A DNA stretch of 64,000 bases. It comes from Deltaproteobacteria bacterium. Lineage in GTDB: Bacteria > JADJOY01. Location: the NCBI GenBank assembly GCA_016713535.1, contig JADJOY010000022.1:147957-211956 (forward strand). The letters are read 5' to 3'. The position numbers and the translations under genes are program-made. Of the stretch, positions 18,250 through 28,257 are shown one piece after another (positions within the stretch are counted from its first letter, which is position 1; every line of letters begins with the position of its first letter). Under the pieces are notes generated by a model, which saw only the letters and a list, made by a program, of their open reading frames with translations, made no database searches and was not told the origin of the DNA.

Positions 18250-19745
18250 ACTCGCGCGCTTGCGTACTTGCGCTCGACGCGGGCACGGGTTCGGGTCGAG
18301 CCGCAATCTTCACGCTGGACGGCGCGCTCATCGCCGTCGCGGACCGTCAGTGGTCGTTCACGACCCCACCGAGCCTCGACCCTTTCGGCAAGGAGTTCGA
18401 TGCCGGAGCGTTCCTGGACATGCTCGCGGATGCGACCCACGAGGCGCTCGATCGTGCAGGACGTTGCGAGATCCGCGCGGTCGCCACTACCGGGCTCAGA
18501 GGGGGCTCGGTCCTGATCGACCGGGCGGGGCAGGTCGTCGCGGCCTCGCCGATCCAGGACGTGCGTGGAATCCTCGTGGTGGGTGACGTCGACGGTGCCG
18601 TTCCCGACCTCTTCCGGCGCACCGGGCACACACCCACGTGGCTGTTCCCGCTCGCGCGTCTGGCGTGGTACCGCTCGGAGGAGCCCGACGTCTTCGCGCG
18701 TGTCGCGACCCTGCTCGCGATCGACGAGTGGCTCTCGTTCGCCCTCTCGGGCGAGCGCCGCGCGACTCCCGCCGGCGCGGGCGACAGCATGTGCCTCGAC
18801 GTTGCCGCGAGAACCTGGGATGACGAGATTTTCGCATCCCTGGATCTACCGCGGTCGCTCGTTCCGCCGATCGTGAACGCGGGCGAGATCGTGGGGGGCC
18901 TCACCTCGCCCGCCGCGCACCGGTTCAGGCTGCCGGCTGGCATCCCCGTGGTCGCGTGCGCCGGCGACACCCAAGCCGCCCTCCTAGGCTCCGGCGTCGT
19001 CGACGCCGGAGCCGTCGGCGTCGTCGCCGGCACCACCGCCCCCGTCATGGCGGTCACGGCAAGCGCCGTCTGGGACCCAGAAGGAAGCTTGTGGACGGGC
19101 TGCCACCCGATCCCGAGTCGCTGGGTGATCGAAGGCAACTCGGGACGCGCCGGCAGCAGCTACGAGTGGATCCTCGACCTGCTAGGGCTTCACGGTGCTC
19201 ACCGCTTCGCGGACGCCGAGCAACTCGCGGGGAGCGCGCCCCCTGGCTCGAACCGGTCCTTTGCCTTCCTCGGCGCAGAGCCCGTCGATCTGAGCAAGCT
19301 CAACCCTTCTCGCCCCGCAGGGTTTCTCTTCCCCGCGCCGGAGCTCGGCATCCCGGTAGGGCGCGCGGAGTTGCTGCGTGCCTCGCTCGAGAACGTCGCG
19401 TTCGCGATCGAGGCGAACCTGCGACGCATCGAGACAGCGACGCCTCTCGGTACGGGGGGGTTGGCCATGACTGGTGGGCTCAGTGCATCGGACCTGTTCG
19501 CCCGGATCGTGGCGAACGTCACGCGCCGACCGGTTCGTCGAGGCGGCCATCCACAGGGTGCAGCGCTCGGGTGCGCGGCTTGCGCAGCCGTGGGTGCGGG
19601 CGAATACGGCGACCTCACCGAGTCGGTATCGGCGATGGTCAGAACCGAGATCGTGCGGGAGCCCGACCCGGCTACGTCCGATGTCTATCGCGACTCCTTC
19701 GAACAGTGGCACGAGCGCTGGCGGACCCTTCAATCGATCACGTGA
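18246..19745 (+). CDS. FGGY-family carbohydrate kinase
   Basis: A 499-residue kinase of the FGGY type, which phosphorylates sugars or polyols; AI-2 kinase LsrK and xylulokinase belong here. The N-terminal phosphate-binding ALDAGTGSGRAAIF, the VACAGDTQAALLGSG segment and the C-terminal ADP-binding LAMTGGLSASDLFARIVAN are visible. It is coupled by GTGA to the preceding dehydrogenase and followed after 8 bases by a class II aldolase. The substrate is not identifiable. Confidence 0.85.
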   Translation: MNSRACVLALDAGTGSGRAAIFTLDGALIAVADRQWSFTTPPSLDPFGKEFDAGAFLDMLADATHEALDRAGRCEIRAVATTGLRGGSVLIDRAGQVVAASPIQDVRGILVVGDVDGAVPDLFRRTGHTPTWLFPLARLAWYRSEEPDVFARVATLLAIDEWLSFALSGERRATPAGAGDSMCLDVAARTWDDEIFASLDLPRSLVPPIVNAGEIVGGLTSPAAHRFRLPAGIPVVACAGDTQAALLGSGVVDAGAVGVVAGTTAPVMAVTASAVWDPEGSLWTGCHPIPSRWVIEGNSGRAGSSYEWILDLLGLHGAHRFADAEQLAGSAPPGSNRSFAFLGAEPVDLSKLNPSRPAGFLFPAPELGIPVGRAELLRASLENVAFAIEANLRRIETATPLGTGGLAMTGGLSASDLFARIVANVTRRPVRRGGHPQGAALGCAACAAVGAGEYGDLTESVSAMVRTEIVREPDPATSDVYRDSFEQWHERWRTLQSIT

Positions 19746-19753
19746 GGCACCCG

Positions 19754-20404
19754 ATGGAACCTTCGCTGGACGAGCTCAAACAGGCGGTTGCTGATTACAA
19801 GCGAAAGCTCCACGCACGAGGGCATATCGTCGCGCTGGCGGGGAACGTCAGTACCCGCATACCGGATACGAACCACGTGCTGGTGACGCCGAGTCAAGTG
19901 CCCATCGATGCGCTCGGCGCAGCGGATGTCGTTACGATCAGCGTTGACGGCGATTTCGTGGACGGAAATCGTCCGCCGTCGTCCGAGGCGCGCGTGCACG
20001 CGGCCATCTACCGCGCCAGACCGGATGTCGGTGCGGTCATCCACGGACACTCGCCTTACGCAACGGCACTCGCCGTGCTGGGCCGCCCGATCGAGCCAAT
20101 CATGGACGAGTTCCTCCCATACGTTGGCGGCACGGTCGAGGTCGCCCCGTTCGGCATGAGCGGGAGCGCCGAGTTGATCGAGGGAACCGTCGAGGCACTC
20201 GGCCCGAGGGCGGCCGTGCTCCTTCGCCATCACGGGCAGGTGGCGGTTGGCAAGAACCTGGACAAAGCGTTCCAAGTCGCTGAACTGGTGGAGTGGGCGG
20301 CTCGCGTGACGTGGCTCGCGACCGTCGCGGGGCGTCCGGAGCGGCTGCCGCCGGAAGCGATCGAGACCAGTAGCGGCGTGTACGCTTACGTGAAGGACAT
20401 GTGA
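19754..20404 (+). CDS. Class II aldolase/adducin family protein
   Basis: A 216-residue zinc aldolase of the L-fuculose-1-phosphate aldolase family. The phosphate-binding GNVSTRI, the catalytic Glu in SSEARVHAAIY, the zinc histidines in VIHGHSPYA and the third His in LLRHHGQV are all present. It would cleave a phosphorylated sugar made by the upstream kinase to a C3 phosphate and an aldehyde. I chose the ATG at 19754 at the start of the conserved domain; the frame is open upstream only as a shadow of the kinase gene. It is last in the operon. Confidence 0.85.
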   Translation: MEPSLDELKQAVADYKRKLHARGHIVALAGNVSTRIPDTNHVLVTPSQVPIDALGAADVVTISVDGDFVDGNRPPSSEARVHAAIYRARPDVGAVIHGHSPYATALAVLGRPIEPIMDEFLPYVGGTVEVAPFGMSGSAELIEGTVEALGPRAAVLLRHHGQVAVGKNLDKAFQVAELVEWAARVTWLATVAGRPERLPPEAIETSSGVYAYVKDM

Positions 20405-20677
20405 AAACAGCACCGATCCCGCGGAGTTGGGGGTCCAGCGCCTGCGCCCACCCGGCAAGCTAGGCGCCCTTACACCACGCGTGCTATATGACCCGCCCGG
20501 CTTCGGGCGACCGCCCGACGTGTAGCCGTTGCTCGCTGTACAGCCCGCGGCCTCCTGGCGCACCTCACCGGTAAGGTCGCCAGCCGCAGTAACCCAACAA
20601 CCGACGTACCCAGAAGCGCCCTGCCCGCGGTGGAGCGGGTCCGAGCGGGCGGGGATGGAAACTAACGGAGAGGTCCG

Positions 20678-23116
20678 ATGCGTAGAATCTCAGCTCGAAC
20701 GGTACCCGGCCAGGGGTCAAAGCCCGTGGCCCGACTTGCGGCGCTAGCCGCGGCGTTGTGGGCCGTGCTTCCCACCCCGCCCTCCTTCGCCAGCGAGGCG
20801 GAGCTCGTCCTTCCGGATCTCTCGACGGTGCATTTCCTCGGGTTGAGCGGCACCACGCTGCTCACCTTCGGACTCTTCGTGCGCGGGCGGATTGCTCTTC
20901 GGCGTGGCGATGCTCCTCAAGCTCCGTGCGCTCCCAGTGCACAAGTCGATGCGTGAGGTGTCCGAGCTGATCTATGCCACCTGCAAGACGTACCTGTTCA
21001 CGCAGCTCAAGTTCATCCTCCTCCTCGAGCTGCTGATCGGGCTGATCATGGCGATCTACTTCGGGGTGCTGCGACACTTCTCCGCGGACAAGGTCGGCAT
21101 CATCCTCGCGTTCAGCCTGGTCGGGATCGCCGGCAGCTTCCTGGTCGCCCTCTTCGGCATCCGGGTGAACACGTTCGCGAACTCGAGGTCGGCGTTCGCG
21201 GCGTTGGGCGGCAAGCCATTCCCCACCTACTCGATCCCGCTGAGCGCCGGGATGAGCATCGGGATGGCACTGATCTCGATCGAGTTGCTGATCATGCTGG
21301 GCATCCTCCTGAAGGTGCCCCGTGAGTATGCAGGCCCGTGCTTCATCGGCTTCGCGATCGGTGAGTCGCTGGGCGCCGCGGCGCTCCGAGTTGCCGGGGG
21401 CATCTTCACGAAGATCGCCGACATCGGCTCCGACCTCATGAAGATCGTCTTCAACATCAAGGAGGACGACGCCCGCAACCCCGGCGTCATCGCGGATTGC
21501 ACGGGCGACAACGCGGGCGACTCGGTCGGGCCCACCGCCGACGGTTTCGAGACCTACGGCGTCACTGGCGTCGCACTGATCACGTTCATCATGCTCGCGG
21601 TGAAGGACCCGACCGTTCAGGCTCAGTTGCTGGTGTGGATCTTCGTGATGCGCATCATGATGGTGATCACCAGTGGACTCTCGTACTACCTGAATGAGCA
21701 GCGCGCGAAGGCCGTCCACGGCAACGCAGAAAAGATGAACTTCGAAGAGCCGCTCACCCGGCTGGTGTGGCTCACCTCGGGCATCTCGATCGTGGTGACG
21801 TACCTCTTCTCGGCCCTGCTGATCTGGAAGCTCGGCGGCCACGGCTGGCTGTGGTTCCGCCTATCGACGATCATCACGTGCGGCACCCTGGCTGGCGCGA
21901 TCATCCCCGAGTTGGTGAAGGTCTTCACGTCGACCGAGAGTGGCCACGTCCAGGAAATCGTCAACGAGTCGCGCGAAGGCGGCGCGTCGCTGAACATCCT
22001 GGCAGGCCTCACTGCGGGCAACTTCAGTGCCTACTGGATGGGGCTCGCAATCTTGGGCCTGATGGGAATCGCCTATCTGTCGAGCGGCGGCGCACTGCAC
22101 GAGCTCATGGTCGCCCCGTCCGTCTTCGCGTTCGGCCTCGTGGCTTTCGGCTTCCTGGGCATGGGTCCTGTCACCATCGCCGTGGACTCCTATGGCCCTG
22201 TTACCGACAATGCCCAGTCGGTGTACGAGCTGTCCTTGATCGAGACGATCCCCAACATCCGCGAGGAGCTCAAGCGCGACTTCGGCTTCGAGCCGAATTT
22301 CGACAGGGCCAAGGACTTCCTCGAGAGAACGACGGGGCCGGCAACACGTTCAAGGCGACGGCCAAGCCCGTGCTGATCGGCACCGCCGTGGTGGGTGCCA
22401 CGACGCTGATCTTCTCGATCATCGTGCTCCTGACGCACGGCCTCACCGAGAACATCGACAAGCTGTCGATTCTCCACCCGCCGTTTCTCCTGGGACTGAT
22501 CGCCGGCGGAGCCGTGATCTACTGGTTCACCGGCGCGACCATTCAGGCGGTCTCGGCCGGCGCTTATCAAGCTGTCGAGTTCATCAAGAAGAACATCAAG
22601 CTGGACTCCGGCGCGGAGAAGGCTTCGACCGAGGACTCGAAGAAGGTCGTGGAGATCTGCACCAAGTTCGCCCAGAAGGGCATGGGCAACGCGTTCGCGG
22701 TGATCGTGTTCTCGACGTTGTCGTTCGCGTTCCTCGACCCGTTCTTCTTCATCGGCTACCTGATCTCGCTCGCGATCTTCGGTCTTTACCAGGCGATCTT
22801 CATGGCCAACGCGGGCGGTGCATGGGACAACGCCAAGAAGATCGTCGAGACCACGCTCCGCCAGAAGGGCACCCCGCTCCACGCCGCATGCGTGGTCGGC
22901 GACACCGTCGGCGATCCCTTCAAGGACACCTCATCGGTCGCGATGAACCCCATCATCAAGTTCACGACACTCTTCGGGCTTCTCGCCCTCGAGCTTGCGA
23001 TCGAGGTGCCTCACGCGCTGAGCGTCGTGCTGGCGCTGGCGTTCTTCGTGGTTTCAACGTACTTCGTCTGGCGGTCGTTCTACACGATGCGTATTCAGCC
23101 GGGCACACACGGCTGA
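20678..23116 (+). CDS. hppA: Membrane-bound H+-translocating pyrophosphatase, frameshifted
   Basis: Polytopic ion pump that uses pyrophosphate hydrolysis to move ions across the inner membrane. Family motifs are DIGSDLMKIVFNIKEDDARN, GVIADCTGDNAGDSVGPTAD, MGPVTIAVDSYGPVTDNAQ and, near the end, GGAWDNAKKIVE and GDTVGDPFKDTSSVAMNP. The K+-dependence site reads GNTFKATAKP with Lys where K+-dependent enzymes have Ala, so it should be K+-independent. Two indels split the frame, near 20878-20881 and near 22324 (a missing G in GAGGAGAAC). The N-terminus carries a signal-like hydrophobic segment ending PPSFASEAE. About 270 bases of leader precede it. Confidence 0.92.
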
Positions 23117-23148
23117 TCGTCGACCAAGAACTTCACGCTAGGTTTCTC

Positions 23149-23178
23149 CGCGGGCCGAGGATCCGTCCTCGGCCCGCG
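23149..23178 (+). terminator. Strong GC hairpin between hppA and kup
   Basis: A perfect 13-bp stem (CGCGGGCCGAGGA / TCCTCGGCCCGCG) with loop TCCG, followed by TCCCGTTTC. The T-run is poor, so it could be a partial terminator, an attenuator or a stability hairpin. It ends 13 bases before the kup ATG and overlaps the expected ribosome-binding region, so it might reduce kup translation. Confidence 0.55.
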
Positions 23179-23191
23179 TCCCGTTTCGGTC

Positions 23192-25152
23192 ATGAGCGAC
23201 ACTCCCCCCGGCGCCACTGAGCCCGCTCAACCGGCAACCGATCCCGCGGAAGCCGACGACCCCACCCTCGACCACGGGGGTGGACACGGTGGTGCCGGAC
23301 TCGCTGCGCTTGCCCTTGGAGCGCTGGGAGTCGTGTACGGCGACATTGGCACGAGCCCGCTCTACGCGATCAAGGAATGCTTCCACGGGATTCATGCGAT
23401 CGAGGTGAACGCAGATAACATCCTCGGCGTTCTCTCGCTCGTGTTCTGGTCGCTCACGGGGGTGGTGAGCTTCAAGTACCTTGGCTTCGTGGTGCACGCC
23501 GACAACCGGGGCGAGGGCGGAATTTTCGCGCTCCTCGCCCTCGTCCCTGGCGCACGCGAGCGACTCGCCGACCGTGCGACGAAGGTCGCCGTGTTCGCGG
23601 CGCTCATGGGCGCATCGCTCCTCTACGGCGACGGCATGATCACGCCGGCGATCTCGGTCCTGTCCGCCGTCGAGGGGCTCGAGGTTGCCACCCGCGCCGC
23701 CCATGGTGCGGTCGTGCCGCTGACCTGCTTCATCCTGATCGGTCTGTTCATGGCCCAGCGCCGCGGAACGGCGGGCATCGGCCGGGTCTTCGGCCCCGTG
23801 ATGGCTGTTTGGTTCATCACCATCGCGTCGCTCGGTGTGCGAGGGATCCTCCTCCACCCCCAGGTCCTCACCGCGTTGAATCCGGCCCATGCCGTCTCGT
23901 TCTTCGCAACCCATCACGTCCATGGCTTCGTGGTGCTCAGTTCGGTCGTGCTCTGCATCACCGGCGGCGAGGCGCTCTACGCCGACCTCGGTCACTTCGG
24001 ACGCAAGCCAATCGAGCTGAGCTGGTTCTCGTTCGTATTCCCCTCGCTGGTCCTGAACTACTTTGGCCAGGGCGCATTGCTGCTCGCCCACCCCGAGGCA
24101 GCCACGAACCCATTCTTCGGGCTCGTCCCCAGGCTCCTCCTGCTGCCGGTCGTCGCGCTATCAACCGCAGCCACGGTGATCGCCTCGCAAGCGCTCATCA
24201 CGGGGAGCTTCTCGCTCACCCAGCAAGCAATCCAACTTGGATACTGTCCGCGGCTCCAGATCATCCACACCTCGCGCCGGATGCGTGGCCAGATCTACAT
24301 CCCGGCCGTCAACGGTGCGCTCGCCGTGGCGTGCGTAGCCCTCGTCCTGCTCTTCCGCGAATCGAGTCGCTTGGCAGCTGCGTACGGAATCGCCGTCACG
24401 GCAACGATGGCGATCACATCGATCCTGTATTTCGTGGTCGTCACCCGAAACTGGGGCTGGTCGCTCTGGAAGGCGATCCCGCCGGTGGCACTGTTCCTGG
24501 CATTCGACCTCACATACTTCGGCTCCAACCTGCTCAAGGTGGTCGACGGCGGGTGGGTGCCGATCCTGATCGCCACGCTCCTGCTGATCGCGATGTCGGC
24601 CTGGAAGGAGGGACGCGCCGAACTTGGCAAGCGCATCAGCGAGGCCTCCTTCCGCTCGACCTTTTACTCGCCGAGATCCACCGGAACGCTCTTCATCGCG
24701 TCAAAGGGACCGCGGTATTCCTCTCGTCGCTGAGCTCCGGAACTCCGCCGTCCCTGCTCCACCATCTCAAGCACAATCAGGTGCTTCACGAGCAGGTGGT
24801 GCTGCTCACGATCCAGGTTGCCGACGTGCCGAAGGTCGCGGGCGAAGGACGCCTGGAGCTCAAACCCCTCGGCGAAGGGTTCTACCGCCTCATCGCGCAC
24901 TACGGCTTCATGGAGACGCCGAACGTGCCGGACATCGTCAGTCGCGCGAGCGCGCTCGGCCTGAAGGCCGAGCCGATGCTCACCAGCTACTTTCTCAGTC
25001 GCGAGACGTTACGTCCGACAGGCATCGGCCACATGTCGAGATGGCGCAAAGAGCTGTTCGCGCTGATCTCCCGGAACGCGCGCCCCCCCTCGGATTACTT
25101 CGGCCTGCCACCGGGTCGCGTCATCGAGTTGGGCCTCCAGATCGAAATCTGA
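23192..25152 (+). CDS. kup: Kup-type potassium uptake protein, frameshifted
   Basis: Low-affinity K+/H+ symporter of the inner membrane with about 12 membrane segments and a cytoplasmic C-terminal domain. The family signature GVVYGDIGTSPLYA is near residue 47; LLYGDGMITPAISVLSAVEG and the ITGGEALYADLGHFG segment are also typical. The C-terminal domain (GTAVFLSS, LHEQVVLLTI, YGFMETPNVP) is in another frame because of a missing base near 24645-24652. The preceding H+-pyrophosphatase supplies the proton gradient that Kup uses. An intrinsic terminator follows directly. Confidence 0.92.
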
Positions 25153-25160
25153 GCGCGGGC

Positions 25161-25181
25161 GTGAGCCTTCGCTCACTTTTT
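25161..25181 (+). terminator. Rho-independent terminator of kup
   Basis: Stem GTGAGC / GCTCAC with loop CTTC, followed at once by TTTTT. It begins 8 bases after the kup stop codon and should end the hppA-kup transcript. Confidence 0.75.
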
Positions 25182-25182
25182 C

Positions 25183-25211
25183 GTGACATCGGTCACGGCG
25201 GTTGCTATAAG
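25183..25211 (+). promoter_or_regulatory. Sigma-70-type promoter before tandem FadL genes
   Basis: GTGACA (25183-25188, 5 of 6 matches to TTGACA) is separated by 17 bases from TATAAG (25206-25211, 5 of 6 matches to TATAAT). It lies directly after the kup terminator and about 70 bases before the first FadL-like gene. The -35 box is also part of a small hairpin (CGTGAC-ATCG-GTCACG, 25182-25197), which might be an operator. Confidence 0.55.
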
Positions 25212-25282
25212 AGCGCGCTCGCAATCGGCGAGCGGCATCGCCACGAAGACTCCCCCCTCCCACCATCTCTGCCCGCCGCCTC

Positions 25283-26800
25283 ATGAGCAGCGAACCGCGT
25301 TCGCCACGAAACATCACGGTCAGGTCCACTGTTCGAACCGGAGCGTCATCCCTGGGCGACGAAACGCGCTTCCGTTCGCTCGGCGTGTCACTGCTATTCG
25401 GGGTGGGGCTGGCCTTTGTAGCGCTCGGAGCGCCCAGTCCAGCGGCGGCGCAGAGCGGACCGTTCTTCGACGAGTTCGCGACCTCGGCTCGAACTGGCGG
25501 AATGGGGCAAGCGTTCACAGGCCTCGCCGATGACCCGTCGGCGGCCTACTACAACCCCGGCGGACTCGGGTTCGTCGCCGATCAGACTTACATCGGCTGG
25601 CACTACTCGAAGCCGCGGCTCGACTTGAACTACAGAGGATCCAGCCAAGGCGGACGTCCACTTCGACGTGCCGCCCACTCGTGGCTTGTCAGTCGGAAAG
25701 ACCAGTCACCTGGCGCCGGCCGGGCTTCGCGAGGAGTTTCCATGGCTGGAGGCGTTCCACTGGGGCGGTGCGGTGTTCCTGAGCCTCCCAGAGATCAACA
25801 GCTTCCGTAGCTACGCCGACGAAACGACCCCGTACTTCTTCCGATACGACACGCGGCCGGACGTGCTGTCGATTGCGATCTCCGCAGGCTGGCAAGCCCT
25901 CGAGTGGCTATCGATCGGCGCGGGAGTGATGACGACGGTCTCGAGCTTTCAGACCACCGCCGCCAACGTGCGCCTGCCCGAGTTGGTGTGCGCGATCATC
26001 GAAAACCCTCCTCCGCAATGTGGCGAGTTTCCGCAGCCTGATCCGACGAAGGGCCTGGATTTGTCGCTCCAGCAACGCTTACCCGCGGAGCTGACTCCGG
26101 TGGCCGGACTTCTCGTCAAGGTGCCGACCCCGTTCCTCGCGTCGGCGACGAGTCTTGGCTTCTCGTGGCGCGGTGAGATCGGAAACGATTTCGGAACCGG
26201 CCCGGAAACCACTTCGTTCGGATACCGGGATCCCGAGACGGGCGTCTTCGTGCCCATCATTCCGAAGCCCGGGCAGCCGCCGCCGGTCATCCCGATCATC
26301 AACTTCATTGGCTTCTCTCCTCAGCAGTACAGCTTCGGCATTGGCCTCCACCCCACCGCCGACCTAACCGTCGACGTCGATGGCACGTACAAGATCTGGA
26401 GTGCGTTCCGTCAGTTCCAAGAGACCAAACCCGATCCGCCGTTCGAGGATCGGTTCGTTCCCCGGATCGGCGCCGAGTACCGGATCCCCTTCCCGATCGA
26501 ACACTGGCTCCTCGGCTCCGCGAGGTCCACCTGCGCGCCGGCTACACGTACGAGCCGACGCCGAATCCATCTCTCGACGGTCGTACCAACATCCTCGACT
26601 CGAACCAGCACGTCGTGGCGGGCGGCATCGGCATTGGAACCCGGTTCATCGAGGCGGCGAACCTGCGTCTCGATCTCTTCTATCAGGTTCACCTGCTCCA
26701 GGATCGAGCACGACGCAACGACCTGGATGCCACGTGGGGACGGTACGAGTTCGGCGGCGACGTGTGGAGCTTCGGGATGGAGGGGAACGTTGACTGGTGA
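25283..26800 (+). CDS. FadL/OmpP1-type outer-membrane protein, copy 1, frameshifted
   Basis: Outer-membrane beta-barrel of the FadL (hydrophobic-compound transport) type. A signal peptide (LFGVGLAFVALG...PSPAAAQ) leads into the hatch-like start TGGMGQAFTGLADDPSAAYY with the NPGGL motif typical of the family. Later parts (YFFRYDTRPDVLSIAIS, LGFSWRGEI, NILDSNQHVVAGG) match copy 2 closely. Two indels, near 25640-25645 and near 26515-26522, split the frame. It probably carries lipids or steroids across the outer membrane, which would suit the catabolic genes in the window. It is followed with an 11-base overlap by its paralogue. Confidence 0.82.
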
Positions 26801-28223
26801 CCGCACACGCGGGAGTCGCGTCGTGGCGATCCTCCTCCTGGTCGTCGCAGCGGGGCCAGCGGGCCGGTCGCATGCGCAGACCGGCATTCCGTTCGACGAA
26901 TACGGGGCGGGGGCACGCAGCTCCGCCATGGGGCAGGCGTTCACCGGGATCGCCGACGACCCCTCTGCCGCCTATTACAACCCGGCGGGACTCGCGTGGG
27001 CGCCGGTTACCACGGCAATCGGCTTCCGATATGCAAAGCCGGTCACGAGTTACACGAGCTCGTGCCTGATCGCGCGTTCCGGTGCCTGCCCCTCGATCGG
27101 CATCACCGATCCGATCCCCTCCGAACCACCACCGATCCCGCTGCACGTCGACTTCAACTCTCCGTCGGTCACCGCGCTCACGATCAACACGATCTCGGCG
27201 CTCGACTATGACGCCGTCAACGCGAAGCTGCCCTGGCTCAAACCGCTGACCTTCGGTGCGGCGGTGATGCTCGCGCTCCCGGACCTCAACACTTTCTCGA
27301 CCTTCCCCGACATCGGGGAGCCGTATTTCTTCCGCTTCGACACGCGGCCGGACGTGCTCTCGATCGCGCTCTCGATGGCGTACGCGTTCGGAGACTGGGT
27401 CTCGGTCGGAGCCGGCATACTCCCGACGATCAATAGCCTGCAGTCGAATACCACCATCGTGACCTTGAACTGCGAGGGCACACCTGTCGATCTCGGCATC
27501 GAGCAGACGGGCCGGGTCGTCGTGACGCCGATCGCAGGAATTCTGGTACGGCCCCACGTCCTCGACCTCGAGAACCTTCTCAGCATCGGCTTCTCGTACC
27601 GAGGCGAGATCAAGAACGTGTTCGGAACCGGTCCGACCCACCTCATCTACGGAACCGTGGACGAGAATGGCGTGTTCAATCCGCTCCCTGGGCTCGACGC
27701 CTTCGTGGTGAACGCGAGTGGCTACGCCCCGGAGCAGTTCACCCTGGGGATCGGAGTTCATCCGGCCGAACGGATGGTGATTGGCATCGACGTCACACAG
27801 AAGCAGTGGTCCGGGTGGCATTACTGGCTCGATCGACCACCAGAGCCGAACTTCGACAACGTCTTCGTCTACCGTGTCGGCGGCGAGTACATGTTCCCGA
27901 TGTACGAGGACGTGGCGCTGCCGGCGACCGTACTGAGCGGGCTGACCGTGCGTCTCGGCTACTACTACGAGCCAAGCCCGCAGCGGGATGCGACCCTCGA
28001 CGGTCGCCAAAACATCCTCGATAGCAACCAGCACGTCGTATCGGCCGGCCTGGGCATCGGAACGCAGGTCATGAAGCGCTTCAACATCCGATACGACCTC
28101 CTGTTCCAAATGCACATGCTCGAATCGCGTACCACCGAGAACACGGGTGACAGCCGTTTTGGCCCGCTCACCGCCAAGGGCAACGTCTACGACTTCGGGC
28201 TAGAAGTCAGCTTCGAGTTCTGA
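26790..28223 (+). CDS. FadL/OmpP1-type outer-membrane protein, copy 2
   Basis: An intact paralogue of the preceding gene. A signal peptide (VVAILLLVVAAGPAGRSHAQ) precedes SSAMGQAFTGIADDPSAAYY and an NPAGL motif. Middle and end segments YFFRFDTRPDVLSIALS, IGFSYRGEI and GRQNILDSNQHVVSAG repeat those of copy 1. The last strand ends in Phe (VSFEF), as expected for an outer-membrane barrel. I chose the TTG at 26790 because GGAGGGG lies 4 bases before it; a GTG at 26823 is possible. Tandem duplication with divergence suggests two substrates or subunits in uptake of hydrophobic compounds. Confidence 0.82.
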   Translation: MTGDRTRGSRVVAILLLVVAAGPAGRSHAQTGIPFDEYGAGARSSAMGQAFTGIADDPSAAYYNPAGLAWAPVTTAIGFRYAKPVTSYTSSCLIARSGACPSIGITDPIPSEPPPIPLHVDFNSPSVTALTINTISALDYDAVNAKLPWLKPLTFGAAVMLALPDLNTFSTFPDIGEPYFFRFDTRPDVLSIALSMAYAFGDWVSVGAGILPTINSLQSNTTIVTLNCEGTPVDLGIEQTGRVVVTPIAGILVRPHVLDLENLLSIGFSYRGEIKNVFGTGPTHLIYGTVDENGVFNPLPGLDAFVVNASGYAPEQFTLGIGVHPAERMVIGIDVTQKQWSGWHYWLDRPPEPNFDNVFVYRVGGEYMFPMYEDVALPATVLSGLTVRLGYYYEPSPQRDATLDGRQNILDSNQHVVSAGLGIGTQVMKRFNIRYDLLFQMHMLESRTTENTGDSRFGPLTAKGNVYDFGLEVSFEF

Positions 28224-28257
28224 TCGCGCTGGCGCGCGTCGACCCCGATAGCACGAC

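Noticed and set aside
20405-20677. Leader before hppA as a riboswitch candidate, with a CGCCCG-GCTT-CGGGCG hairpin at 20494-20509
   Set aside because: No known riboswitch core could be matched, and the hairpin has no T-run. It is a 270-base GC-rich leader with nothing firm in it.
20862-21842. Long minus-strand open frame opposite hppA, and similar Arg/Asp/His-rich frames opposite other genes
   Set aside because: Their composition (His, Asp, Glu, Arg runs without domains) is that of antisense shadows of GC-rich coding sequence.
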